A stretch of DNA of 64,000 nucleotides from Streptomyces sp. CB02261 (GCF_001905665.1 NZ_LIVX01000003.1:71478-135477); one strand, 5' to 3'. Positions 51,816 to 61,036 are shown, numbered from the stretch's first letter. Made by a program: numbers and translations. The notes: generated by a model not told the origin, from the letters alone.

Positions 51816-53339
51816 TCACTCGGCGGGCAGCAGGAAGCCCTCCTCCACGAGCAGCCGGATCGCCTGCGGGGTGCGGTCCCGCAGTATCACCGGGTCCTCG
51901 CCCATCAGCTGGCCGATCGCGTCGAGGATGCGGCCCGCGCTGAGCGTGCCGTCGCACACCCCGGCGAACCCGGCACCGATGTGGTCCACCTTGGTGGCGC
52001 GGCGCATGCCCCGGTTCTGCCGGAGCACGACGTGCTCGGGATCCTCCGCGCCCGGGAGCCCGACCTGCTCCTGCACCACCTCCGGCGCGAGCGTGAACCG
52101 GTCGGCGAGGAGGGCGGCGTCGTCGCGGGCGCGCAGATAGTCCTGGCGCTCGAAGTGGGCGAGGACGGTGGGCCCGAGGGGCTGCTCGACGGGGTGCGGC
52201 CACTCCTCGACGACGATCGACGGCTCGACGGAACCGGAGGCCACCGCCTCGTTCCGCCGGATCGTGATCCAGCCGAAGCCCACCGCGCGCGTCTTGCGGG
52301 CCTCGAACTCGTCGAGCCAGGCCTCGTACGCCTGCCGGTACGCGTCCGGGTCACCGCGGTGGTCGCCGCTGTCCCGCAGCCACAGCTCCGCGTACTGGGT
52401 GACGTCCTGGACCTCCCGCTGCACGATCCAGGCATCGCAGCCGCGCGGCACCCAGGACCGCAAGCGCTCCTGCCACTCCTCGCCCTCGACGTGCTGCCAG
52501 TTGGCGAGGAACTGGGCGTATCCGCCGTCGTTGAGCCGCTCGCCGGCCTCCTGCACGAGCGTGCGGCACAGGTCGTCGCCGCCCATCCCGCCGTCCCGGT
52601 AGGTGAGCCGGGCGCCGGGGGAGATCACGAACGGCGGGTTGGAGACGATCAGGTCGTACCTGTCGCCGTCCACCGGCTCGAACAGCGAGCCCGCGAGCAA
52701 CTCGGCCTCCCGGGCCCCGGAGAGAGCGAGCGTCAGCCGGGTGAAGTCCAGGGCGCGCGGGTTGAGGTCGGTCGCGGTGACCAGGGTGGCGTGCTGGGCG
52801 GCGTGCAGCGCCTGGATGCCGGAGCCGGTGCCGAGGTCGAGCGCGGAGGAGACCGGCGTGCGGACGGTGATGCCGGCGAGCGTGGTGGACGCCCCGCCGA
52901 CCCCGAGGACGACGCCTTCGTCCTTCTTGCCGATGCCTCCGGCTCCGCCGACGGCGCAGCCCAGGTCGGAGACGATGAACCAGTCCTCGCCGTCCGGCCC
53001 GCCGTACGGCCGGATGTCGACCGTCGCGGACACGGCGTCGCCCTCGCGGACCACCCAGCCGTCGGCGAGGGCCTCGTCGAGCGGGAGCGCGGCGGCGGCC
53101 CGGTCGGGGGCGACGGTCTCCTGGAGCAGGAAGAGCCGGACGAGGGTCTCCAGCGGGGAGTCGCCGCGGGTGGCGCGCAGGGCGGGCACGGTCTCGCTGC
53201 GGGCGAGCGCCGCGTAGGCGGGGGCGCCGAGCAGGTCGAGCAGCCCGTCGGCGGTGAAGTCGGCGGCGAGGAGGGCCTCGCGCAGACGGGCGGCGTGCGC
53301 GGGCACCGGGAGGCGGGGAGGCAGGCTGGTCGTACTCAC
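51816..53339 (-). CDS. Class I SAM-dependent methyltransferase (release-factor/RNA small-domain type)
   Basis: The 507-residue protein has an N-terminal helical domain (about 1-150) and a methyltransferase domain with the SAM motif ALDLGTGSGIQALHAA (about 160-175), TDLNPRAL, and the catalytic NPPF in IVSNPPFVISPG. The NPPF motif and layout fit N5-glutamine or N6-adenine methyltransferases such as PrmC- or RsmC/RlmG-type enzymes. The C-terminal 170 residues continue with WITIRRNEAV and end EEGFLLPAE. The GTG at 53339 lacks a clear Shine-Dalgarno site. It lies downstream of a 29-bp repeat array. The true substrate is unknown. Confidence 0.9.
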   Translation of the reverse strand: MSTTSLPPRLPVPAHAARLREALLAADFTADGLLDLLGAPAYAALARSETVPALRATRGDSPLETLVRLFLLQETVAPDRAAAALPLDEALADGWVVREGDAVSATVDIRPYGGPDGEDWFIVSDLGCAVGGAGGIGKKDEGVVLGVGGASTTLAGITVRTPVSSALDLGTGSGIQALHAAQHATLVTATDLNPRALDFTRLTLALSGAREAELLAGSLFEPVDGDRYDLIVSNPPFVISPGARLTYRDGGMGGDDLCRTLVQEAGERLNDGGYAQFLANWQHVEGEEWQERLRSWVPRGCDAWIVQREVQDVTQYAELWLRDSGDHRGDPDAYRQAYEAWLDEFEARKTRAVGFGWITIRRNEAVASGSVEPSIVVEEWPHPVEQPLGPTVLAHFERQDYLRARDDAALLADRFTLAPEVVQEQVGLPGAEDPEHVVLRQNRGMRRATKVDHIGAGFAGVCDGTLSAGRILDAIGQLMGEDPVILRDRTPQAIRLLVEEGFLLPAE

Positions 53340-53471
53340 CGCTCCATTGTGACCGCCGCCACCGACATCGGGACGGCCGACCCGGCGACGGCCGCCGGAT
53401 CGGCGGCCATCGGTCGGCGGTCGCCGGTCGTCGGTCGCCGGTCGCCCGTCGTCGGATCGGCGGCCATCGTC

Positions 53472-53636
53472 CGGCGGTCGGCGGATCGGCGGCCGTCGTT
53501 CGGCGGTCGGCGGATCGGCGGCCGTCGTTCGGCGGTCGGCGGATCGGCGGCCGTCGTTCGGCGGTCGGCGGATCGGCGGCCGTCGTTCGGCGGATCGGCG
53601 GCCGTCGTTCGGCGGTCGGCGGATCGGCGGCCGTCA
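53472..53636. repeat. 29-bp tandem repeat array
   Basis: Units of 29 bp starting CGGCGGTCGGCGGATCGGCG begin at 53472, 53501, 53530 and 53559; a 22-bp version lacking seven bases (53588-53609) follows, and then another full unit from 53610. Related sequence (CGGTCGCCGGTCG) extends the region left to about 53390. The array fills the 335-base gap between the lipoprotein gene and the methyltransferase start. No other feature is in the gap. Confidence 0.95.
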
Positions 53637-53674
53637 CGGGCCCGGCCGGGCGGCGGCCCGGCCGATGTCCCGTC

Positions 53675-54364
53675 CTACTCCGCGCGCTTGGTCGCCGGGG
53701 TCGTCTTGGTCGGCTTGGCGGAGGGCTTCTTCGTGGGGTCGGCGTCCGGCCCCTCGTCCGAGCCCGTGGCGGTGGAGCCGGGCTGCGGGGAGGCGGAGCC
53801 GGAGGCCTTCGGCGGGACCGAGGCCGTGGGCTTCTGGCAGCCGGGCTGCTTGGCCATCGCCTGGCCCAGCTCGCCTTCCTCCAGCTTGGCCAGGGCGTTC
53901 TGGTCCATCTTCTCGATCCTGGTCAGCCCGTCGGCGACGCCCTGGAGACCGTCCGCGAACTTCTGCTGGTTCGTCGGATCCAGCGCGTCGACCTGCTTCT
54001 TGAGCCCCTCGTACGCCACCGCGGTGGCGTTCAGCTCCTTGATCGCGTCCTGCTGGATCTTCTGGCCGTTCTCTACGGGCGGGGCTCCGGCGCTCTCGAC
54101 GGCCTTGGCCAGCGCCCGGTCGGCGTTGGCGATGTCCTGGAACGCCTTCGAGTCAGCTGCCTGGATCTCGGCCGGCTTGCTGTCCGCGGCCGTCGAAATG
54201 ATGATCTGGTGGGCGTCGGCCCGCTTCTGGATCTGCGGCTTCGCCTGATCGCAGAACGTCTTGGCCCAGTCGCCCACCTTGTCGCCCTCGTCGTCGCTGC
54301 AACCGGACAGCGCGAGCACCAGTACCGCGCCGCCGGACAGTGCGGCCGCAAGCTTCTTGTTCAC
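53675..54364 (-). CDS. Small lipoprotein with a Pro/Ser/Lys-rich tail
   Basis: The 229-residue protein has a lipoprotein signal with LSGC (Cys22). The middle is helical (about 25-160: WAKTFCDQAKPQIQKR, QIQAADSKAFQDIANADRALAKAVE, LDPTNQQKFADGLQGVADGLTRIEKM). The last 60 residues are low complexity with Pro, Ser, Lys and Thr. Two further cysteines (about 34 and 177) could pair. I do not recognise a named family; similar small lipoproteins sit near hppA in streptomycetes. GGAAGGGA is eight bases from the GTG start. Confidence 0.8.
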   Translation of the reverse strand: MNKKLAAALSGGAVLVLALSGCSDDEGDKVGDWAKTFCDQAKPQIQKRADAHQIIISTAADSKPAEIQAADSKAFQDIANADRALAKAVESAGAPPVENGQKIQQDAIKELNATAVAYEGLKKQVDALDPTNQQKFADGLQGVADGLTRIEKMDQNALAKLEEGELGQAMAKQPGCQKPTASVPPKASGSASPQPGSTATGSDEGPDADPTKKPSAKPTKTTPATKRAE

Positions 54365-54540
54365 CGGATCGGTCCCTTCCAAGGCTCTCGGCCCCGGAAC
54401 ATACACGCCGAACGGGCTACTTCCACCTTTCGTACGACTGATTCACCCCGTATTGCAACCTTTTGCCCCAAGGGAGACACCCCTCACCCACTCTGGAAGC
54501 ACGCGGGAATGAGACGGACGCCACGTCAGGAGACCCGGCG

Positions 54541-56850
54541 TCAGGACATGCTCACCGAACGCCTCTTGGTGACCCGCACGGCGGCGACGACCACGAGCAG
54601 CGCGAACCCGGCGACCGCCGTCCTCAGCCCGGCACTGGCGTCGTCCCCGTGGCCGAACCGGACGACCGCCGGCGCGATGAGCAGCGCCACCAGGTTCATG
54701 ACCTTCAGCAGGGGGTTGATCGCCGGGCCCGCGGTGTCCTTGAACGGATCTCCGACCGTGTCCCCGATGACGGTCGCCTCGTGCGCCTCGCTGCCCTTGC
54801 CGCCGTGGTTCCCGTCCTCCACCAGCTTCTTCGCGTTGTCCCAGGCGCCACCGGAGTTGGCGAGGAAGACCGCCATCAACGCGCCCGTGCCGATCGCTCC
54901 GGCGAGATACGCGCCGAGGGGCCCGACGCCGAGCGCGAAGCCGACGGCGATCGGGGCCATCACGGCGAGCAGTCCGGGCGTGGCGAGCTCCCGCAGCGCG
55001 TCCTTGGTGCAGATGTCGACGACCCGTCCGTACTCCGGCTTCTCGGTGCCGTTCATGATCCCGGGATGCTCGCGGAACTGCCGCCGCACCTCGTACACCA
55101 CCGATCCCGCCGACCGGGAGACGGCGTTGATCGCGAGCCCCGAGAAGAGGAAGACGACCGCCGAGCCGAGGATCAGACCGAAGAGGTTGTTGGGCTGTGA
55201 GATGTCCATCGAGAGCGTCAACTCTCCCGCTCGGGCCCCGACCTCGGCGACCGAGGTCGCGATGGCGTCCCGGTACGAGCCGAAGAGCGCCGCCGCCGCG
55301 AGAACGGCAGTGGCGATGGCGATGCCCTTGGTGATGGCCTTCGTCGTGTTGCCGACGGCGTCCAGATCGGTGAGGACCTGGGCTCCCGCGCCCTGGACGT
55401 CCCCGGACATCTCCGCGATGCCCTGGGCGTTGTCGGCGACCGGGCCGAAGGTGTCCATGGCGACGATCACCCCGACGGTGGTGAGCAGGCCGGTCCCGGC
55501 GAGGGCGACCGCGAACAGCGCCAGCATGATCGAGCCGCCGCCGAGGAGGAACGCCCCGTACACGGTGAGCCCGATCAGGAGGGCCGTGTAGACGGCGGAC
55601 TCCATGCCGAGGGCCACGCCCGCGAGGACGACGGTCGCGGGGCCGGTGAGCGAGGACTTGCCGATGTCCCTGACCGGCCGCCGGCTCGTCTCCGTGAAGT
55701 AGCCGGTGAGCTGCTGGATGAGGGCGGCGAGGACGATGCCGAGGGCGACGGCGACCAGCGCGAGGACCCGGGGATCGCCGGCGTGGTCCCCGATGCCCGG
55801 CTCGGTGACGCCCTGGAGGTCGGCGTACGAGGACGGCAGGTACACGAAGGAGGCGACGGCGACCCCGGCCAGCGAGATGACCGCCGAGACGAGGAAGCCG
55901 CGGTTGATCGCGCTCATCCCGCCGCGGTCGGCGTGCCGCGGGGAGACCGCGAAGATGCCGATCACGGCCGTGACCACCCCGATCGCCGGCACGATCAGGG
56001 GGAACGCCAGGCCGTGGTCGCCGAAGGCCGCCTTGCCGAGGATGAGCGCGGCGACGAGGGTCACGGCGTACGACTCGAAGAGGTCGGCGGCCATGCCCGC
56101 GCAGTCGCCGACGTTGTCGCCCACGTTGTCGGCGATCGTGGCCGCGTTGCGCGGGTCGTCCTCCGGGATGCCCTGCTCCACCTTTCCGACGAGGTCGGCG
56201 CCGACGTCGGCGGCCTTGGTGAAGATCCCGCCGCCCACGCGCATGAACATGGCGATGAGCGCCGCGCCCAGTCCGAATCCCTCCAGGACCTTGGGCGCGT
56301 CGGCGGCGTAGACGAGGACGACACAGGCGACGCCGAGGAGTCCGAGGCCGACCGTGCACATGCCGACGACACCTCCGGTACGGAACGCGATCCGCATGGC
56401 CCGGTGCGCGACCTCGGTCAGGCCCCTCTCCGGTTCGCCCGGCGCCGGGGTGGCCTCCCTGGCCGCCGCGGCGACCCTGACGTTGGCCCGTACGGCGAGT
56501 CGCATGCCGATGTAGCCGGTGACCGCCGAGAAGAGCGCTCCGACCAGGAAGAACAGGGAGCGACCGACGCGCTGCGACCAGGTGTCGGCGGGCAGCAGCA
56601 TCAGCAGGAAGAACACGGCGGCCGCGAAGACGGCGACGGTCCGCAGCTGCCGCGCGAGGTAGGCGTTGGCCCCCTCCTGCACGGCCGCGGCGATCTCCCT
56701 CATCCTCTCGGTGCCCTCACCCGCGGCGAGCACCTGGCGGACGAGGAGCCGGGCGACGACCAGCGCGGCGAGGGCGACGGCGCCGACGACGACCACGATC
56801 GTCCGGTTCCCGCTCGTGAGCACCGCCGCGGCGAGAGAAGTGGCGTACAT
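54541..56850 (-). CDS. hppA: Membrane proton-translocating pyrophosphatase
   Basis: The 769-residue protein has about 16 helices and couples pyrophosphate hydrolysis to proton pumping. Signature sequences include GGGIFTKAADVGADLVGKVEQGIPEDDPRN (substrate and Mg binding), DNVGDNVGDCAGMAADLFESYAV and, in the second half, GNTTKAITKG with K504, AWDNAKKLVE and EATVIGDTVGDPFKDTAGPA. Lys at 504, where potassium-dependent enzymes have Ala, predicts a potassium-independent proton pump. The long first loop (AREATPAPGEPERG) is usual for actinobacteria. No ribosome site is obvious. A 31/34-bp repeat array lies upstream. Confidence 0.97.
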   Translation of the reverse strand: MYATSLAAAVLTSGNRTIVVVVGAVALAALVVARLLVRQVLAAGEGTERMREIAAAVQEGANAYLARQLRTVAVFAAAVFFLLMLLPADTWSQRVGRSLFFLVGALFSAVTGYIGMRLAVRANVRVAAAAREATPAPGEPERGLTEVAHRAMRIAFRTGGVVGMCTVGLGLLGVACVVLVYAADAPKVLEGFGLGAALIAMFMRVGGGIFTKAADVGADLVGKVEQGIPEDDPRNAATIADNVGDNVGDCAGMAADLFESYAVTLVAALILGKAAFGDHGLAFPLIVPAIGVVTAVIGIFAVSPRHADRGGMSAINRGFLVSAVISLAGVAVASFVYLPSSYADLQGVTEPGIGDHAGDPRVLALVAVALGIVLAALIQQLTGYFTETSRRPVRDIGKSSLTGPATVVLAGVALGMESAVYTALLIGLTVYGAFLLGGGSIMLALFAVALAGTGLLTTVGVIVAMDTFGPVADNAQGIAEMSGDVQGAGAQVLTDLDAVGNTTKAITKGIAIATAVLAAAALFGSYRDAIATSVAEVGARAGELTLSMDISQPNNLFGLILGSAVVFLFSGLAINAVSRSAGSVVYEVRRQFREHPGIMNGTEKPEYGRVVDICTKDALRELATPGLLAVMAPIAVGFALGVGPLGAYLAGAIGTGALMAVFLANSGGAWDNAKKLVEDGNHGGKGSEAHEATVIGDTVGDPFKDTAGPAINPLLKVMNLVALLIAPAVVRFGHGDDASAGLRTAVAGFALLVVVAAVRVTKRRSVSMS

Positions 56851-57046
56851 GGAGACGGATCATAGGGAGACGAACCAGCACATACGGGGACGCTGTAGGA
56901 CCCCCGCGCGGATGCACCAATCCGGGGGCCCGGGCGTGGCGCGGCTCCGGGGGACGGCGGGCGCGGCGAGGCGCGGCGAGGCGCGGCACGGTGCGCTGCG
57001 GTGCGGTGCGGTGCGGTGCGAGATCGCGCGAGGGCACGGGCGGGAC

Positions 57047-57207
57047 GGCGCCGGGCCGGGAGGCCCCGCCGGGGCGCGGGGGCGCCGGGCCGGGAGGCCC
57101 CGCCGGGGCGCGGGGGCGCCGGGCCGGGAGGCCCCGGGGCGCGGGGGCGCCGGGCCGGGAGGCCCCGGGGCGCGGGGGCGCCGGGCCGGGAGGCCCCGGG
57201 GCGCGGG
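57047..57207. repeat. 34/31-bp tandem repeat array
   Basis: Two 34-bp units (57047-57080, 57081-57114) and three 31-bp units (57115-57145, 57146-57176, 57177-57207) share GGCGCCGGGCCGGGAGGCC. The 3-bp difference removes part of a CCGCCGG. Before it, GTGCG 5-mers (56990-57020) and GCGCGGCGAG copies repeat. The array separates hppA from the bldG operon in a 433-base gap; with the terminator it fills most of that space. Confidence 0.94.
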
Positions 57208-57215
57208 GGCGGCAA

Positions 57216-57250
57216 CGAGAAGAGGCCCTGCGGGGCAGGGCCTCTTCTCG
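57216..57250 (-). terminator. Terminator of the bldG operon
   Basis: A perfect 16-bp stem, CGAGAAGAGGCCCTGC (57216-57231) with its complement at 57235-57250, around the loop GGG. It lies 34 bases beyond the leftward anti-sigma gene stop. A-rich and G-rich sequence follows the stem. Confidence 0.9.
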
Positions 57251-57283
57251 TACAGCTGTCTGCTTGTCGTGCGTGCACGCGGG

Positions 57284-57742
57284 TCAGGACAGGATGTCCG
57301 CCGCGTTCACGGGCCAGGTCATCCGGATGGTGCCGCCGTCCTCGCCGGCGCTCACCTCGACGTCGTCGACGAGCCCGCGGATCACCGCGAGCCCCATCTC
57401 GTCCTCACCGTCCGCGTCGTCGAAGTCCTCGGCCGGAGCCGCGGAGCGCGCGCCGGGGACACCGGCGGCATCGGCCGCCGCCACCCCCGCACCCGGCACC
57501 TCGTCGCCGACCTCGATGGAGAACGACTTCTCCTCCTCGGTCAGGACGACCCGGATGGGGGTCGTGACGTCGTTGCTGCGGTGGAGCCCGACCGCACGGG
57601 TACAGGCCTCACCCACGGCGAGACGCACCTCGTCGAGGACCGCCTCGTCGACACCGGCCCGGCGCGCCACCGCGGCCGCCACCAGGCGGGCCGTGCGGAC
57701 GTGCTCGGGCTGAGCGCTGAAGCGGAGTTCAACGGTGGCCAT
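57284..57742 (-). CDS. Anti-sigma factor (RsbW-like ATP-binding protein, BldG partner)
   Basis: The 152-residue protein has a GHKL ATPase fold typical of RsbW/SpoIIAB: MATVELRFSAQPEHVRTARLVAAAVARRAG, N-box LDEVRLAVGEACTRAV, and GGTIRMTWPV at the end. Between the N-box strand and the G2 helix there is an acidic Ala/Asp-rich insertion of about 35 residues (PAEDFDDADGEDEM). The canonical G1 turn DxG reads VGDEV, so ATP hydrolysis may be weak. It follows bldG on the same strand with a 15-base gap and, in S. coelicolor, the equivalent protein binds BldG. It probably captures a sigma factor until BldG displaces it. Confidence 0.92.
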   Translation of the reverse strand: MATVELRFSAQPEHVRTARLVAAAVARRAGVDEAVLDEVRLAVGEACTRAVGLHRSNDVTTPIRVVLTEEEKSFSIEVGDEVPGAGVAAADAAGVPGARSAAPAEDFDDADGEDEMGLAVIRGLVDDVEVSAGEDGGTIRMTWPVNAADILS

Positions 57743-57757
57743 GCGAACCCCCTGGGC

Positions 57758-58111
57758 TCAGTCGACGGCGTTGACGGCCTCGTCGACCGAGGTGTGGATC
57801 GGGAACACCTTGGTGAGACCCGTGATCCGGAAAATCTTGAGAATGCGCTCCTGGTTGCAGACGAGGCGCAGCGAGCCCTCGTGGGCACGGACGCGCTTCA
57901 GGCCGCCTACGAGCACGCCGAGTCCGGTGGAGTCGAGGAAGTCCACGCCCTCCATGTCGACGACCAGGTGGTAGCTGCCGTCGTTCACCAACTCGACCAA
58001 CTGCTCGCGCAGCTTGGGCGCGGTATACACATCAATCTCGCCACCGACCTCGACGACCGTACGGTCGCCACCAGCGCCGGACACATTGCGAGTCGACAGG
58101 GACAGGTCCAC
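57758..58111 (-). CDS. bldG: Anti-anti-sigma factor BldG
   Basis: The 117-residue STAS-domain protein is the SpoIIAA-like regulator needed for aerial mycelium and antibiotic production. S61 in DFLDSTGLG corresponds to the Ser phosphorylated in S. coelicolor BldG. The core [19 protein letters not shown] and HLVVDMEGV are typical. The GTG start at 58111 has GGAGG four bases upstream. It is the first gene of a leftward operon with the RsbW-like gene and is divergent from a helicase gene. It should switch partner between free anti-sigma factors depending on phosphorylation. Confidence 0.97.
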   Translation of the reverse strand: MDLSLSTRNVSGAGGDRTVVEVGGEIDVYTAPKLREQLVELVNDGSYHLVVDMEGVDFLDSTGLGVLVGGLKRVRAHEGSLRLVCNQERILKIFRITGLTKVFPIHTSVDEAVNAVD

Positions 58112-58191
58112 GGATCCTCCAGCACCTTGCTATCGAACGATCGTCCCCCGGGATCTCCCGGACGGAGTCAGGAAACTGATCGTCAGCCGCG

Positions 58192-60666
58192 ATGGCATTC
58201 AATCACTTACCAGCAGCCATGCACGACGCCTTGGAAGCATTGTCCGTCATGGCAGTGACACACTCGGTGCCGATGGCCAAGAATCACCGCCCCAGTCGTC
58301 CAGCCGGGGACATGGGCAACCGACCCTCCCCCGGCATGGTCCTCGACCGGCTCTCCTCGGGCGAGAGCCGGGCCGCGCGCATCACTCATACGGAGCACAT
58401 GCCCGCCCGGGCGGGCCGTCATGCAGTCTGGCCGCACCGCATCCGTCCGGAGGTGATCGCGGCGATCGAGGCGGCCGGGATCGAGCACCCCTGGGCCCAT
58501 CAGGCGGAGGCGGCCGAGCACGCCCTGGACGGCGAGTCCGTGGTGATCGCCACCGGCACCGCCTCGGGCAAGTCGCTGGCCTATCTCGCCCCCGTCCTCA
58601 GCACCCTCCTGGACGGCGCCGAGGCCCCGAACGGGCGCGGCGCCACCACCCTGTACCTGGCCCCCACCAAGGCCCTCGCCGCCGACCAGCGGCGCCGTGT
58701 GCGAGAGCTGGCCGCCCCGCTCGGCAACCGGATCCGCCCCGCCGTCTACGACGGCGACACGCCCGTCGAGGAGCGCGAATGGGTCCGCCAGTACGCGAAC
58801 CACGTGCTGACCAACCCCGACATGCTGCACCGGGGCATACTCCCGTCCCACCCCCGGTGGTCCTCCTTCCTGCGGTCGCTGCGCTACGTCGTGATCGACG
58901 AGTGCCACACCTACCGGGGTGTCTTCGGCTCGCACGTCGCCCAGGTGCTGCGGCGACTGCGCCGGATCTGCGCCCGGTACGGCTCCGAACCGGTCTTCCT
59001 CCTCGCCTCCGCCACCTCCGCCGAACCCGCCCTGGCCGCCGGCCGCCTCACCGGGCTGCCGGTCACCGAGGTCGCCGACGACGCCTCCCCCCGCGGTGAG
59101 CTGGTCTTCGCCCTGTGGGAGCCCCCGCTGACCGAGCTGCACGGCGAGCGCGGCGCGCCCGTGCGCCGCACCGCCACCGCCGAGACCGCGGACCTGCTGA
59201 CCGACCTGACCCGGCAGGGCGTCCGCTCGGTCGCCTTCGTCCGCTCCCGGCGCGGCGCCGAACTGATCTCGGTCATCGCGCAGGAACGCCTCGCCGAGAC
59301 CGATCGCTCCCTCGCCCGGCGTGTCGCCGCCTACCGGGGCGGCTACCTGCCCGAGGAGCGCCGGGCCCTGGAGCGGGCCCTGCACTCCGGCGAGCTCCTC
59401 GGCCTGGCCGCCACGAGCGCCCTGGAGCTGGGCGTGGACGTCTCCGGCCTGGACGCGGTCCTGATCGCCGGCTATCCGGGCACCCGGGCGTCCCTGTGGC
59501 AGCAGGCGGGCCGCGCCGGCCGCTCGGGCGAAGGCTCCCTCGCGATCCTGATCGCCCGCGACGACCCCCTGGACACCTTTCTGGTCCACCACCCGGAGGC
59601 GATCTTCGACCAGCCGGTCGAGTCGACCGTCCTGGACCCCGACAACCCCTACGTCCTCGCCCCCCATCTGTGCGCCGCCGCCGCCGAGCTCCCGCTGACC
59701 GAGCCGGACCTCGCCCTCTTCGGCCCGGCCGCCCCCGGACTGCTGCCGCAGCTGGAGGGCGCCGGTCTGCTGCGCCGCCGCTCCACCGGCTGGTACTGGA
59801 CCCGGCGCGAGAGGGCCGCCGACCTCACCGACATCCGGGGCGGCGGCGGCAGCCCCGTCCGGATCGTCGAGGCCGGCACCGGCCGGCTGCTCGGCACCGT
59901 GGACGAGGCCGCCTCCCACACCGCCGTCCACGAGGGCGCCGTCCACCTCCACCAGGGCCGCACCTACCTGGTGCGGGAGCTCGACCTCAAGGACTCCGTG
60001 GCCCTCGTGGAGGAGGCCGCCCCGCCGTACTCCACCACCGCCCGCGACACCACCTCCATCGCCGTCCTCGACACCGAGACCGAGATCCCCTGGGGGGCCG
60101 GCCGTCTCTGCTTCGGCTCCGTCGAGGTCACCAACCAGGTCGTCTCCTTCCTGCGCCGCCGCCTGATCACGGGCGAGGTCCTCGGCGAGACCAAACTCGA
60201 CCTGCCGCCCCGCACGCTGCGCACCCGGGCCGTCTGGTGGACGGTCACCGAGGACCAGCTCGACGCCGCCCGGATCACCCCGGAGATCCTCGGCGGCGCC
60301 CTGCACGCCGCGGAGCACGCCTCCATCGGCATGCTGCCGCTGTTCGCCACCTGCGACCGCTGGGACATCGGCGGCGTCTCCGTACCACTCCACCCCGACA
60401 CCCTGCTGCCCACCGTCTTCGTGTACGACGGGCATCCCGGCGGCGCGGGTTTCGCCGAGCGCGCCTTCCACACGGCCCGCGCCTGGCTGACGGCCACCCG
60501 GGAGGCCATCGCCTCCTGCGAGTGCGAGGCGGGCTGCCCCTCCTGCATCCAGTCCCCGAAGTGCGGCAACGGCAACGATCCGCTGCACAAGCGGGGCGCC
60601 GTACGCCTCCTCACCGAGATCCTGCGGGAAGCGCCGGGGAGCCCGGAGGGCCCGCCCGGGACCTGA
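58192..60666 (+). CDS. MrfA-like DEAD/DEAH-box helicase with DUF1998
   Basis: The 824-residue SF2 helicase has motif I (ATGTASGKS, Lys127), motif Ia (APTKALAADQ), motif II DECH (236-239), motif III SATS, and motifs V and VI (GRAGRSG). A C-terminal DUF1998 domain with four to five cysteines (C776, C778, C782, C785 and C791 in CECEAGCPSCIQSPKC) should bind zinc. This layout is that of MrfA-type helicases, which repair mitomycin damage with an exonuclease, and of mycobacterial Rv3649. The ATG at 58192 (MAFNHLPAAMHDA) fits relatives. It converges with the Tad operon and overlaps its last gene by 56 bases. No mrfB-like gene is adjacent. Confidence 0.93.
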   Translation: MAFNHLPAAMHDALEALSVMAVTHSVPMAKNHRPSRPAGDMGNRPSPGMVLDRLSSGESRAARITHTEHMPARAGRHAVWPHRIRPEVIAAIEAAGIEHPWAHQAEAAEHALDGESVVIATGTASGKSLAYLAPVLSTLLDGAEAPNGRGATTLYLAPTKALAADQRRRVRELAAPLGNRIRPAVYDGDTPVEEREWVRQYANHVLTNPDMLHRGILPSHPRWSSFLRSLRYVVIDECHTYRGVFGSHVAQVLRRLRRICARYGSEPVFLLASATSAEPALAAGRLTGLPVTEVADDASPRGELVFALWEPPLTELHGERGAPVRRTATAETADLLTDLTRQGVRSVAFVRSRRGAELISVIAQERLAETDRSLARRVAAYRGGYLPEERRALERALHSGELLGLAATSALELGVDVSGLDAVLIAGYPGTRASLWQQAGRAGRSGEGSLAILIARDDPLDTFLVHHPEAIFDQPVESTVLDPDNPYVLAPHLCAAAAELPLTEPDLALFGPAAPGLLPQLEGAGLLRRRSTGWYWTRRERAADLTDIRGGGGSPVRIVEAGTGRLLGTVDEAASHTAVHEGAVHLHQGRTYLVRELDLKDSVALVEEAAPPYSTTARDTTSIAVLDTETEIPWGAGRLCFGSVEVTNQVVSFLRRRLITGEVLGETKLDLPPRTLRTRAVWWTVTEDQLDAARITPEILGGALHAAEHASIGMLPLFATCDRWDIGGVSVPLHPDTLLPTVFVYDGHPGGAGFAERAFHTARAWLTATREAIASCECEAGCPSCIQSPKCGNGNDPLHKRGAVRLLTEILREAPGSPEGPPGT

Positions 60667-61036
60667 CCTCGGGCCGGTAGGGCCCGGCGGCGACCCGCGC
60701 GGTCACCTCCGCGATCTCGCCGCGCAGCGCGCACCGCACCAGCTCGGCGCGCTGCGCGGCGGCCACCCTGGCGGCGACGGCGCACGCCTCGGCCTCACCC
60801 CACAGGGCACGGTCGGCGGCGGCGAGGACGGCCAGATCGGCGGCCCCACCGGCCCGGTGCCGGGCCGCCACCGCCTGCCCGAGCGCGAGCACCGCCCCGA
60901 ACACCACACACAGCGCGCACGCCGCGACCGCCACCCACACGGTCGCCGCACCCCGATCGGACCGCCGGGCGGACGGACGACCGGACGGACGGCCGGTCCG
61001 GCGGCCGGCGCAGCGGTCACGCGGGCTGCCGCTCAT
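60611..61036 (-). CDS. Rv3654c-like TadE-like pilus protein
   Basis: The 141-residue protein belongs to the actinobacterial Rv3654c (TadE-like) family: a basic, low-complexity N-terminus, a DRGAATVWVAV start of the hydrophobic segment (about 30-55), GQAVAARHRAGGAADLAVLAAAD, and an end with RSRAGPPG. It is probably a minor pilin or a secreted pseudopilin-like component. It is the last gene of the Tad operon, with the start overlapping nothing and an ATG at 61036. The final 56 bases overlap the end of the rightward helicase gene. Confidence 0.88.
   Translation of the reverse strand: MSGSPRDRCAGRRTGRPSGRPSARRSDRGAATVWVAVAACALCVVFGAVLALGQAVAARHRAGGAADLAVLAAADRALWGEAEACAVAARVAAAQRAELVRCALRGEIAEVTARVAAGPYRPEVRSRAGPPGSPALPAGSR

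Noticed and set aside
53472..53636. CRISPR array
   Set aside because: Units are directly adjacent with no spacers and no cas genes; this is a simple tandem repeat. The same applies to the other arrays.
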